From Alligator mississippiensis (Eukaryota; Chordata; Crocodylia; Alligatoridae), in contig NC_081827.1 of NCBI RefSeq assembly GCF_030867095.1, positions 22,015,001-22,079,000 on the forward strand: 64,000 nt of DNA, written 5' to 3'. The notes beneath the pieces were generated by a model. It ran no database searches. It was not told the DNA's origin and worked only from the letters and a program-made list of their open reading frames with translations. The number at the start of each line of letters is the position of its first letter. Within the stretch, counting starts at the first letter, position 1. Of the stretch, positions 1 through 9,690 are shown piece after piece. Position numbers and translations under genes: made by a program.

Positions 1-273
1 TACTGGATTTTTCTAGTCATGAGCATGTGCAGTAGAGGCCTAGCAACAGTATATGGTGGGCAGCTTTCTCTTGTCAGGTTATTGACTTGCAGCCTAGCCC
101 CAACCCAATGCTATGGCTAATAAACCAAACTACACAACATACGAGGGGTATTGTTTAAAGGTATTCAATAACAAATAACAATATCAACAGTAACAGCAAT
201 CCAAAACAATACTATTCACAACAATGCAATCTTAATAACAATACAACAACAATACATATACAAAAATATACAA
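1..273. other. Unassigned, with a CAA/TAACAA low-complexity stretch
   Basis: From about 150 to 265 the sequence is mostly repeats of CAA, TAACAA and ACAATA. It is not a perfect tandem array. No coding or element ends are recognised. Confidence 0.5.
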
Positions 274-452
274 GGGCTCCCAAGGGAGGTGGTGCTCTCC
301 CCTACCCTGGGGGTCTTCAAGAGGACGTTAGATGAGTATCTAGCTGGGGCCATCTAGACCCAGCACTCTTTCCTGCTTATGCAGGGGGTTGGACTCGATG
401 ATCTATTGAGGTCCCTTCTGACCCTAACATCTATGAATCTATGAATCTATGA
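274..452 (+). mobile_element. Young CR1 LINE 3' end, severely 5'-truncated
   Basis: It starts abruptly with GGGCTCCCAAGGGAGGTGG, the last part of ORF2, continues through the 3' UTR words GGACTCGATGATCTATTGAG, and ends in three ATCTATGA units. It is close in sequence to the copies at 5236-5412 and 53172-53850, so it belongs to the same recent subfamily. Confidence 0.93.
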
Positions 453-769
453 ATAATTCCACCAACAAGGGTGCCAGAGAGCAATGTTCAGCCGTCAGAC
501 ACTGCGGCTGCACCTCTCCCACCAACTCAAGTGTGCTCTGGCTGCTCTTCCAGAGGGAAGCACAGACACCACCACAGACTCACAGAGGAGATATTCGCCT
601 CCCCGGCCCTTGCTCACTCTATTACTCTCTGCAGGATTGGCACTTGCACTCGCATAGACTCTCTCCTCAGACTCCCTCACATGATTCAAACCTCCTCACA
701 CCACTCAAGCCTCATTCGAACACTTCTCTGCCCAGCGACACCTCTTAAATATCCTCACTTAGTCATCAT
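453..769. other. Unassigned moderately GC-rich sequence between two CR1 copies
   Basis: About 300 bp rich in CTCAC, CACCA and TCAGACTC words with short overlapping frames. No recognised protein or element ends. Confidence 0.4.
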
Positions 770-1600
770 CATACTTGGCAAATTTACAGATGATACCAAG
801 CTGGGTAAAAATGCAGACAAATCTGAAGGGCAAAGCTATTTTCCATAATGACCTGGATATACTGGAGACATGGTCTGAAATCAACTGGATGAAACTCTAC
901 AAGGACAAGTACAATGTCCTGTATTTGGGACAGAACAATTGCATGCACAAATGGAGACTGGGGAATAATTGGCTACTCTGCAGTACTTCAGAGAAGAACC
1001 TGAGAGTTACAGTGCAACAGAAGCATGATATGAGCCAACAATGCACTCTTGTTGCAAAACCAAACCAAAACCAAAAGCACCAAACCAAGAGAAAAGCCAA
1101 CAGATAAGAGCCTCCCTTGCAAATTAAAGTGAAGTTTCTGCTCTGTTCAGCACTAATGGGGCCTCATCTGGAGTACAGTGTCTAGTTTTCGGCCCCTCGC
1201 TTCAAGGAAAATATGGACAGATTGGAATGAGTTCAGTGAAAGGCAACAAAATGAGCAGAGGCCTGGGAAATGATTTGTGAGGAAGGACTAAAAGAGCTAG
1301 GAATATTTAGTCTGAAGAAAAGAAGACTGAGAGAGTTTAATAACTCTTCAAATACCTGACGTCATTATACTGAAGGTGGAGATTGCTTTTTCTCTGTAGC
1401 TGTCAGGAACAAGACTAGGGCCAATGGCCTCAAACTGCATCAGAAAAAAATTTAGACTGGAGATTGGAAAGGCTTCTGAGAGAGGGCATAGACTCTTCAT
1501 CCCTGGGCACTTGGTTAGGATGATTTAGTCTGGGATAATTTGCCTTGAACAGGAGGCTGGACTAGAGACCTGATGCAGCACACCCCCATGAGAAGGGACA
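770..1600 (+). mobile_element. Old, degraded CR1 LINE (RT end to 3' UTR)
   Basis: Translation near 770-800 gives LAKFTDDTKLG, a decayed form of the CR1 FADDTKLWG catalytic box. The order continues as expected (LDILETWSEINWMKLYKDKYNVLYLG, then a CR1-like region of AAGAAAAGAAGACTGAGAG near 1315) to a GGCTGGACTAGA tail near 1555. Several frame breaks show it is dead. Confidence 0.8.
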
Positions 1601-2460
1601 TGCGTTTCCCCAAGGACAACTAGCAGAGGCACATATTTGTGCCACTGCTAGATGTCCCCAGGGAATGCTCCTGTACACATGCTCTGATATGTGGCAAGTT
1701 GCCCTGGGTTGGGTAGGGGCAGCTGGGACCAGCACCGGGGCTGGCCTCAGCAGCCTTATCTGGAGTCCTGCAGGACCTCCTAGGGCTGGAGTGGCAGCAA
1801 TCCAGGCACACAGAAGCTGGAGTATTGAGATTTCATAGAGTATGGAGTATGGAGATAGAGTATGGAGATTTCATAGAGTATGGCTTTGGCTGACAGACTG
1901 GTTCTAGGAGGCACACACTGCTGCCACACGTGCAACCCCTCTTTTTTCTGACACCGGGATCTGCCAGTAACAATCCCCCCCCACCATGCTGCAAACTAGC
2001 AGCACAGTGAATGCATGCATGTATAGCGCATGCAGTTTGCAACACCACAGACAGGTTTGTGATGCCACAGAGTGCATGTGCACACTCATCTGGACTTGCC
2101 CATGATATTCCTTCAGCCCTAAGTACTTCACTAAGGAAACCACAATACACTACTTCTACTTCTGGCTAGACTTCTTCCAGGTGTCTGTAGTTGCCTTTGA
2201 ATCTACAGTGTCCCAAAAAGCTGTTTGCTGTGGCACAACCTCTCAAATATTTCCTAAGGCAATAATCTGAAATAGTCTTGGATGTAGCACTGGTTTCTTC
2301 CTGAGATCCATGAAGGTACAGTAGTTTACAGTGACCAAAGACTGGGATACCAATCCAGTTCACTAAGCTGTGTGGACATAAAGGACATTATTGCCATAAT
2401 CAGGGGAAGCCACACTGCAGTTACACCAGAACATCTAGCATCAGGTGAGTCCATTCTAAA
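1601..2460. other. Unassigned sequence
   Basis: No gene or full element recognised. It contains the short duplication at 1820-1883 described separately. Small minus-strand frames here lack any recognisable domain. Confidence 0.4.
1820..1883. repeat. Two-copy 38-bp tandem duplication
   Basis: GAGTATTGAGATTTCATAGA and then GAGTATGGAGATTTCATAGA begin 38 bp apart (1820 and 1858), each continuing with GTATGG. One substitution separates the compared parts. Confidence 0.85.
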
Positions 2461-2505
2461 ATACTGTATTTTCTCACCTACCTACAAATAAGGCACACAT
2501 CTTGT
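2461..2505. mobile_element. Solo TIR-like end (same type as 15487)
   Basis: TACTGTATTTTCTCACCTAC then CTACAAATAAGGCACACATC resembles the TACCATATTTTCTTGCATAC end of the element at 15487-16081. No second end is seen nearby. Confidence 0.35.
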
Positions 2506-3523
2506 TTTGGGTAGGCAGAACTAAAAAAAAGTTGTTTTTTTTTCCAGGGAACAGGGACAAAGCCTACTCTTCTACTCACCCTCTCTTTTCTGCTGAGGTA
2601 AAAATATCAAATTTTAACCCTTTTACAACCACTGCCATGTTAGCAGTAGTTTTTGCCAGCTTAGCCAAAATCTATTCTCAGTTTGCAAGTGGTTATGAAA
2701 AGAATAAAACTGCTGGAGACTGAACTCCACCCCTCCCTTTATGTGGTCAATGTGGAGGGGGGGGGCACGGGGGAAGAGAAGGAGGAGAAGTGGCAGCCGT
2801 TTTATGTTCTTTCCATGCTTCTATTCCGGGCAGCAAGATTTCATAGATTTTATAGACATTTGGACTGGAAGGGACCCTGGATGATCGAGTCCAGCCTCCT
2901 GCCCAGGGGCAGGAAGTCAGCAGGGATCACAGGATCCCAGCAAGATAAACATCCAAAAGTGTCTTGAAGACATTTAGAGTGGGTGCTTGAATCACCTCCG
3001 GCAGCAGTGTATTCCAAACCTTGGGGGATCAGACAGTAAAGAAGTTCTTCCTTATGTCCAGCCTGAAACAATCGCAGAAGAGTTTGTGACCATTCGATCT
3101 TGTTATCCCTTGGGGTGCTCTGGTGAACAGATGTTCCCCAGATCCTGGTGAGCACCCCTAATAAATTTATAGGTGGCCACCAGATCACCCCAAGCCTGCG
3201 CTTTTCCAGTCTGAAGAGTCCCATAGCTCTCAGCCTCTCTTCATAAGGTCTGTTATCCTAACCTCTGATCATGTGCATGGCTCTCCTCTGCACTCTCTCA
3301 AGCGTCTCCACATCCTTTTTGAATTGTGGAGCCCAAAACTGGACGCAGTACTCCAGCTGCGGCCTCACCAAGGCCAAGTACAACGGGAGAATGACGTCCC
3401 GGGATTTGCTTGAGAAGCATCTATGGATGCAAGCCAGCGTTTTGCTTGCCTTACTAGTGGCAGCATCACACTGAACGCTCATGTTCATCTTGTGGTCAAT
3501 CATGACCCCCAAGTCCCTTTCAT

Positions 3524-4045
3524 CTATAGTGCTAACCAGTGTAGCACTGCCAAGACTATAAGCATGCTGCAGGTTTTTCCTCCCAAGGTTTTCCTCCCAT
3601 TCACCCATTTCATGAGCCTGTCAAGATCTGCCTGGATCACCCTCCTGTCCTCAGGTGTGGATGCTTTACCCCAGAGTTTGGTGTCATCAGCGAACTTGGC
3701 CAGCCCACTGCTGACACCAATGTCTACATCATTAATGAAGATGTTAAAAAGTAAAGGCCCTAGGACAGAGCCCTGAGGGACCCCACTGGACACAGGGCAC
3801 CATGACGATTGACTTCTGTCAACCACCACCTTCTGGGTCCTGCCGTGGAGCCAATTCCCCAGCCAGCGGATCGTGGTGAGGTCAAGGCCGCAGTTAGCCA
3901 GTTTTGCCAAGAGGTGATCATGGGATACCATATTAAAGGCTTTTTTAAAGTCAAGATGTATGACATCAATCTCTTCCCCCTTGTACAGGTGATAGGTCAC
4001 CTGGTCGCAAAAGGAAATGAGATTGGTCAAATAAGACCTACCCAC
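3524..4045 (-). pseudogene. CR1 ORF2 reverse transcriptase core remnant
   Basis: A 173-residue open stretch holds the palm motifs HLDFKKAFNMVSHD, SGVPQGSVLGPLLFNIFI and KFADDTKLWG, with both catalytic aspartates of the FADD box present. It ends where the frame is lost near the thumb. RT motifs upstream of TNLISF are largely deleted, so it cannot make an active enzyme. It is part of the CR1 at 2836-5200. Confidence 0.85.
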
Positions 4046-4173
4046 AACAAACCTGTGCTGGGTATCCCTCAGGATATTGCTGTCAGATAGCCTGTATAGG
4101 ATGACTTTTTATTGTCCTTGATACTTGTAGCTAGCTGGAGCTCCATTGCAGCCTTGGCTTTCCTGGTTTGCTC

Positions 4174-4719
4174 TCAGCAGGTCCAGACCAGAGCAAAATA
4201 TTCCTCCTTGGTGGTGGTTCCAGTCCTCCGTCCTTTGTACATCTTCCTTTTAAGATGCAGGAGGTCTGCTATTTCCCTGAAGAGCCAAGGGGGCTGCTGT
4301 GCCTTTTTGCTGCCTTTTCTCCGAGATGGGATAGACTTTGCTTGCACATCCAGGATCGCTCCCTTGAGGAGTAACCACTCGTCCTGAATTCTCCTCTTCT
4401 TTGGGTTGTGGCCCTTTAGGGCCTCACTGACAAGCCTCCTGAGCTTGTCAAAGTCAGCTTTCCTGAAATTGAGGACTTCTGTATTACTGACTGATTTGCC
4501 AGCTTTATGGCAGATTGTGAAAGTGATCAGCTCATGATCACTGTCACCCAGCTTTCCTTCAATCATTAGGTCACTGATTAGATTGTCCCCGGTTGCTAGT
4601 ACCAGGTCGAGCAGTGCTTTACCTCTTGTTGGCCCATAGACTTCCTGTGTCAGATAGAGGTCATCCACACACAAGAGAAACTTTGCGCCCGCTCGAATTT
4701 GGCTGAGCGCTCCTGCCAC
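4174..4719 (-). pseudogene. CR1 ORF2 endonuclease C-terminal half and linker remnant
   Basis: A 181-residue open stretch contains the endonuclease motifs KALLDLVLATGDN and GDSDHELITF (the Asp-His pair of the APE fold), then a basic linker. An overlapping frame at 4650-4952 continues the endonuclease upstream (LVYYRPPTQ, MGDFKYPDIL), showing a frameshift near 4700. It is part of the CR1 at 2836-5200. Confidence 0.8.
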
Positions 4720-5235
4720 AAGATGTCTGGGTATTTAAAGTCTCCCATTACAATTATACACCGGGAGCGCACAGCCTCAGCCAATTCCCTGGCAAATTCC
4801 TGCTCAAGATCTTGACCCTGGGTAGGAGGTCTATAGTAGACCAACCATAGTATCCCCTGTGCCATTTTCTCCCCGGACTTTAACTCAAAGGGTCTCAAGT
4901 CCACCACGGGTGCCAATGTTGGCTTGCAGGGATGTGTAGCTTTCCTTGACATAGAGAGCTATGCCCCGCCCCTTTTGTCCACTTGATCCCTCCTGTACAG
5001 GGTATAGCCATCTATACCTGCGGCCCAGTCATGGGTGGAGTCCCACCAGGTCTCCGTTATCCCTATGACAACATAGTTATTTGCATTTAGCAGGAGGACA
5101 AGTTCCTCCTATTCTTTCCCCAAGCTCCAAAGTCAGCTATTCTATTGAAGATGCATAGCCCAATTTGGAGGGCCTAATTTTTGTAGGAAGGTTGTGTATG
5201 GTATTCAAGTAAATGTTACTATCAGACATGTGGGT

Positions 5236-5416
5236 CATAGATTTATAGATTCATAGATGCTAGGGCGGAAGCGACCTCAATAGATCATCGAGTCCGACCC
5301 CCTGCATAGGCAGGAAAGAGTGCTGGGTCTAGATGACCCCAGCTAGATGCCTATCTAACCTCCTCTTGAAGACCCCCAGGGTAGGGGAGAGCACGACCTC
5401 CCTTGGGAGCCCATTC
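5236..5416 (-). mobile_element. Young CR1 LINE 3' end, 5'-truncated, minus strand
   Basis: It runs from the terminal repeat (TTCATAGATGCTAGG) through TAGATCATCGAGTCCGACCC to CTCCCTTGGGAGCCCATTC, where it stops. It meets the plus-strand CR1 at about 5417 with essentially no spacer. Its truncation point matches that of the copy at 274-452. Confidence 0.93.
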
Positions 5417-6440
5417 GTAGTGGATGGGTCGGTATCAACCTAGAAGTGTGTGGGCAGCGGGGTCCCGCAGGGCTCAGTCCTTGGACCGATACTCTTCAAT
5501 ATCTTCATCAGCGACTTGGACGAGGGAGTGAAGTGTACTCTGTCCAAGTTTGCAGATGACACAGAACTGTGGGGAGAAGTGGACACACCGGAGGGCAGGG
5601 AACAACTACAAGTAGACCTGGACAGGTTGGACATATGGGCAGAAAACAACAGGTTGCAGTTCAACAAGGAGAAATGCAAAGTGCTGCACCTAGGGAGGAA
5701 AAATGTCCAGCACACCTACTGCCTAGGAAATGACCTGCTTGGTGGAACGGAAGCAGAAAGGGATCTTGGAGTCCTAGTGGACTCCAAGATGAACATGAGT
5801 CGGCAGTGTGACAAAGCCATCAGAAAAGCTAATGGCACTTTATCGTGCATCAGCAGATGCATGACGAACAGATCCAAGGAGGTGATACTTCCCCTCTGTT
5901 GGGCGCTGGTCAGACTGCAGGTGGAATACTGCATGCAGATTTGGGCGCCACACTTCAAGAGGGATGTGGATAACCTGGAGAGGGTCCAGAGAAGGGCCAC
6001 TCATATGGTTAAGGGCTTGCAGGCCAAGCCCTATGAGGAGAGACTGGGGCACCTGGACCTCTTCAGCCTCCGCAAGAGAAGGTTGAGAGGAGACCTTGTG
6101 GCTGCCTATAAGTTCATCATGGGGGCACAGAAGGGAACTGGTGAGGTTTTATTCACCAAGGCGCCCCTGGGGGTTACAAGAAATAATGGCCACAAGCTAG
6201 CAGACAGCAGATTTAGACTAGACATTAGGAAGAACTTCTTCACAGTTAGAGTGGCCAAGGTCTGGAATGGGGTCCCAAGGGAGGTGGTGCTCTCCCCTCC
6301 CCTGGGGGTCTTCAAGAAGAGGTTAGATATGCATCTAGCTGGTGTCATCTGAACCCAGCACTCTTTGCCGCCTAAGCGGGGTCGGACTCGATGATCTATT
6401 GAGGTCCCTTCCGACCCTAGTATATATGAATCTATGATAG
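5417..6440 (+). mobile_element. Young CR1 LINE, 5'-truncated in the RT domain
   Basis: It starts near GTAGTGGATGGGTCGGTATC, just upstream of the GVPQGSVLGP motif, and runs to the ATGAATCTATGAT tail. Its ORF2 C-terminal part is fully open (see 5450-6352), with little decay in the 3' UTR. That suggests recent insertion compared with the copies at 770 or 21372. Confidence 0.95.
5450..6352 (+). pseudogene. CR1 ORF2 C-terminal fragment, open but truncated
   Basis: 300 codons without a stop. GVPQGSVLGP is at residues 4-13, KFADDTELWG at about 33-42, then DLGVLVDSKMNMS, EYCMQIWAPHFK and LRKRRLRGDLVAAY, the usual order of the CR1 RT palm and thumb. The N-terminal endonuclease and RT fingers are missing, so this is a dead 3' piece. 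The start methionine is simply the first ATG in the frame, and the true frame begins upstream at the truncation point. Confidence 0.85.
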
Positions 6441-6442
6441 AG

Positions 6443-6530
6443 CAGGGGTGAGCAACCTGTGGCCTGCAAGCTGCATCCAGCCCATGTTCGGGCCCAAGGG
6501 ATCAGGCAGCATACAGTTGCAGAGCTGCCA
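6443..6530 (+). mobile_element. hAT-type DNA transposon end fragment
   Basis: CAGGGGTGAGCAACCTGTGG followed by CCTGCAAGCTGCATCCAGCCC is the hallmark start of a vertebrate hAT terminal repeat family. It begins two bases after the CR1 tail. No matching right end was found, so it is a fragment. Confidence 0.7.
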
Positions 6531-7060
6531 ATCTAATGCAACCCTACCTACTAGCAAAAGCAACATTATAATACACTGGACTATAAAGTGTTGTGTAATG
6601 CTGCATAATATTACCTTACTCATTTAAAAACAATGTAATGTGAGGCATGTAAATAGTGCATACAGTGCAAAATAATAGGAAAAGTTAGTTATAAATTTCA
6701 GGGTAGTGTATGGAACCATAACATCTTGGAGATAAATCATATAGTCTCTGCCAAACAACGGTGTTAGTAAATGGCTGCCAAAGTTTATAGCTGTTCTTGT
6801 TTTTGCTAACTCTTGAAATTTTATCATGGACTTCAGAATAGTAACAATTATTACAGTGATATGCATGCCACATTTTCAGACTTGGTTGCCTGAAGCAGTC
6901 AAGTGATCTTAATCCATATGTAAGGACCATTTATACCATTCATTTTCTATGATTCTGTGACCTAGGCAAACACATGGATTCACAGAAGCACTAGAACTGG
7001 CTACAAACTGGGGATTCCATTCTGCAGGAATTGCCTATTTTTTTTTTCGTTTGGGGTTTT
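6531..7060. other. Unassigned AT-rich sequence
   Basis: Low-copy-looking DNA with a T-run near 7030. A TCTATGATTCTGTGA stretch near 6945 could be the last bases of an old CR1 tail, but nothing upstream supports it. Confidence 0.4.
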
Positions 7061-7515
7061 TTTTGCGTTTGTGGCAAACCTCTTTTGCAGCGCCACAGAC
7101 CACACACCCAGAATGTTAAAGCATGCCCTGCACTGCAGATTTCCAGCACAGGGGCAAATTTTGCTACTGGGAAATTCTGATAGCAAAAAAACATAGCAAG
7201 AAAAAACATGGCGTGGCGCACACAACAGGAGCATGCAGCAGCAGACATGGAAGCTTAGCTTCAGGTAGATGCGTTAGCTACTGGCCAGAGCATCTCCACT
7301 CCTTTAGTTGTATCCCAGCTCTTCTAGCATGCTGGGAGCCAGGAAGAACAGGGAAAGGTCAGTTTGCCAGAAGCAGGGCAATTTGCTGCATACATAAGTG
7401 CACATGTAGGGCTATGCACTGTGGCAAAAAGTAGCAGCACAAATTTGTGGTGCTTCTGTTTTTGCCACTGCAAGCACATGCCCCTGCTTGTGGGGGCATG
7501 CCCTAGAAACCAAAA
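7061..7515. repeat. Candidate dispersed repeat with an internal hairpin
   Basis: GTGGCAAA and GGCAAATTTTGCTACTGG-type words occur in both orientations, and there is a clear hairpin at 7421-7468. The layout suggests a small palindromic DNA element, but I cannot set its ends. Confidence 0.35.
7421..7468. repeat. Imperfect palindrome (hairpin)
   Basis: Left arm GTGGCAAAAAGTAGCAGCAC and right arm GTGCTTCTGTTTTTGCCAC pair with a few mismatches around a short AAATTTGTG loop. Confidence 0.75.
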
Positions 7516-9559
7516 CTAGCTTCTGAGCAAGGCTGGCACTCTTAATACATCTTCATGCTACCACTAAGAACATCAATTTTACTGAGCAGCTTCAAGGGGA
7601 TCCCAGGGTCCCAAGACTAAGCATGTCCATCTCATGACTTCCATGGTCCAAGACACTATTCAGCTCCACTGCCCCTGTTCCAGAACAGATTGTACAGGGA
7701 CCCAGGCTGTCAAAGTGTGTTGACCCAAGATGCTTTGAACCAGGAAGAATTTCCATTTTCCTCCAGATGCTTAGCAAAAACACCATACTCAACCCTGAAA
7801 CTGGTTTTATTTTTAGCCACTGAATGTGATGGTTTGGTGCTGGGTGCCTATTTTTTAAATATTTCCATAAAAATGGCAACATTTCAAAGGACATTTTTTA
7901 TTTGGACAAAATTTGAAGGGTTTTTTTTTGGGGGGGGGGGGGGAGGGGGGAGGGAGCAGAGATTGCTTAAATGAGACACCAGAAGAATTTCCTGACCTAC
8001 ACTTCTTATTTTTTGGGTTCTAACAGAGCACTCAGTGGCACATAACACGTGAACTACAGGTTACAGCCTAACCAAATCAAGTAGACATGATGTGATCCCA
8101 AAAGTGGGATGGTGCAGATACCTGCCAGGTAGGTAACCAGGCTTTTTTTAAGGTAATTTTTCTTAATATTATTTGTCTTCCTTTTGTGGGCATAGGACAC
8201 GTTTATTTCTAGTCCATATATAGTTTGTAACCACCACTGATGTTCTAGATGAAAATAAACCTGAACAATATGTTCTTGAATCCGCCAAGTGTGGCAAAGT
8301 TGTGAGGACAACATCAGTATTCAAGTCCAAGTGTAGCAATGCTTCTTTTAAATATAGTGTGTCAGCAGAGCAAATAAATCTAAGGGTTGGGTGAACAGAT
8401 TAGAAATCAGACCCTTTCCATGCCAGCTCTGCTTCAAGCTGCTGTTCCAAAATCAAACTCACCAGAACTATAAAACACATTGACATGAAAACAATCTGTA
8501 GAGGTCAGGACTATAAATAAAACTTCTGGGAAGCATCGATCTGGTCACTTGTCCATATGGCTGCCACTGTGCCAAATATATTCCATTCCCACAGCTTAAA
8601 CTCTGGTAAAACTCTCATTCTGCTGCCACGCAAACATAGCTCTTGTGGCTGATTTCACTAGAGTTTGTTTTGGGGACAGCTTTAAGATAAGATGGGGTGT
8701 GTCGTCGGGATACCTGAGAGGGTTCATGTAGGAGTAAGACTGGCCTGGAAACTTGCAGAGGAAAGCTGTTGATAGGCTCAGCTTTGCTTATAGACAGGGA
8801 AATTAGACTTACTGCATGACGTAGGGATATGGAGGAGAGTTAGATCAGAAAAACTGGAACAAGTGCCTGAAGCTCCAAAAGGGTTTCTTAAGGTCAACGT
8901 AAAATCTTTTCCAAAGGCCAAAATAAAACTTGCGGACATTGTAACTTACAATTCGCAGAAAGAATTGTGCCCAGATAAAGCATTTCGATGAAAAACTGCA
9001 TGATTGGCATTGTATCTTAGGGTTTGCAGCTCAACAATTCAGCTCCAAAATGTAATGCCAAAGAGCATGATCTCTCCCCACCCAATACCAGAGTAGGTAA
9101 AGTAAGTATCAACGTAAGAAAAAAAAAAACTTGACAAAACACTGTTAAATGCTAAAAGCAAAAAAAATGGGGGTGGAAAAAATGATTTTTCTTCTATTTG
9201 TCTTGACTTTCTTTCTGTTTTAGCTATCTGCTCTTACTGCTACTTGCAGCAGTAATGTAACACGAGTGGTCTCAGAGTTAAGGCAGGATTTCCCAAAAGC
9301 TGGCAAAGGGACCATGGAAAATGTGTAGGTTAACATATGTCCTTAGGTTAACTATGTCCTTAGAGCAACACGGCTACAACCAGCAACCCTAGGTTAACAT
9401 GTGTAGGCCTTTAACAGTACAGGAGAGGCCCGTCAGGAGGAGAAAGGGGAAGGAAAAAGCATGGTTGTTTTCATTCTCTTGAAAAGGGGTGCCACTGTCA
9501 AAAATGTGGGGAATTCTCAATTAAGGCATGGGATGAGGAATATTGATTAGATGGACTGT
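7516..9559. other. Unassigned sequence with a homopolymer block
   Basis: No gene recognised. At 7921-7951 a run of nine T passes into fourteen G and then AGGGGGGAGGGAG. Around 9368 the phrase GCAACACGGCTACAACC resembles the end of an old sauropsid dispersed repeat, but there is too little to classify. Confidence 0.45.
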
Positions 9560-9690
9560 TCCGTTTCTGGCTCTCTTTTGTACTTCCCTTTGCCTCTGTC
9601 ACTCAGGCTTTCTGTGCCTCAGTTATGACAGGACAGAAATATTCTCCTACCTTATGGTAGTGGTGGGAAAGACCTAGGTATTATTTTGCT
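9560..9690 (+). mobile_element. Possible MIR-type SINE fragment
   Basis: CTTTCTGTGCCTCAGTTATG and a following ATTCTCCTACCTTATGG-like stretch resemble the conserved MIR core-to-tail region (usually TGTGCCTCAGTTTCCCC). It is weak and short. Confidence 0.35.

Larger units (their letters stand above)
2836..5200 (-). mobile_element. Long CR1 LINE with endonuclease and reverse transcriptase remnants
   Basis: This is the longest CR1 in the window, read right to left. Near 5065 the minus frame reads YVVIGITETWWDSTHD, carrying the APE-type endonuclease ITET motif. Next come VYYRPP and IVMGDFKYPDI (about 4730-4850) and GDSDHELITF (about 4530), the conserved endonuclease end. A linker ending SIKDNKKSF joins directly to LYRLSDSNIL near 4107, then come HLDFKKAFNMV, SGVPQGSVLGP and KFADDTKLWG (about 3670-3990). 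The thumb and 3' UTR follow, ending at 2836. The frame is broken several times and is missing N-terminal RT motifs, so the element is dead. Confidence 0.93.

Noticed and set aside
5236..6440. Twin-primed single CR1 insertion
   Set aside because: Both arms contain the CR1 3' end. Twin priming would invert an upstream segment, so one event by that model does not fit.
6940..6962. CR1 tail from TCTATGATTCTGTGA
   Set aside because: Only about 15 bp match, and no CR1 3' UTR precedes it.
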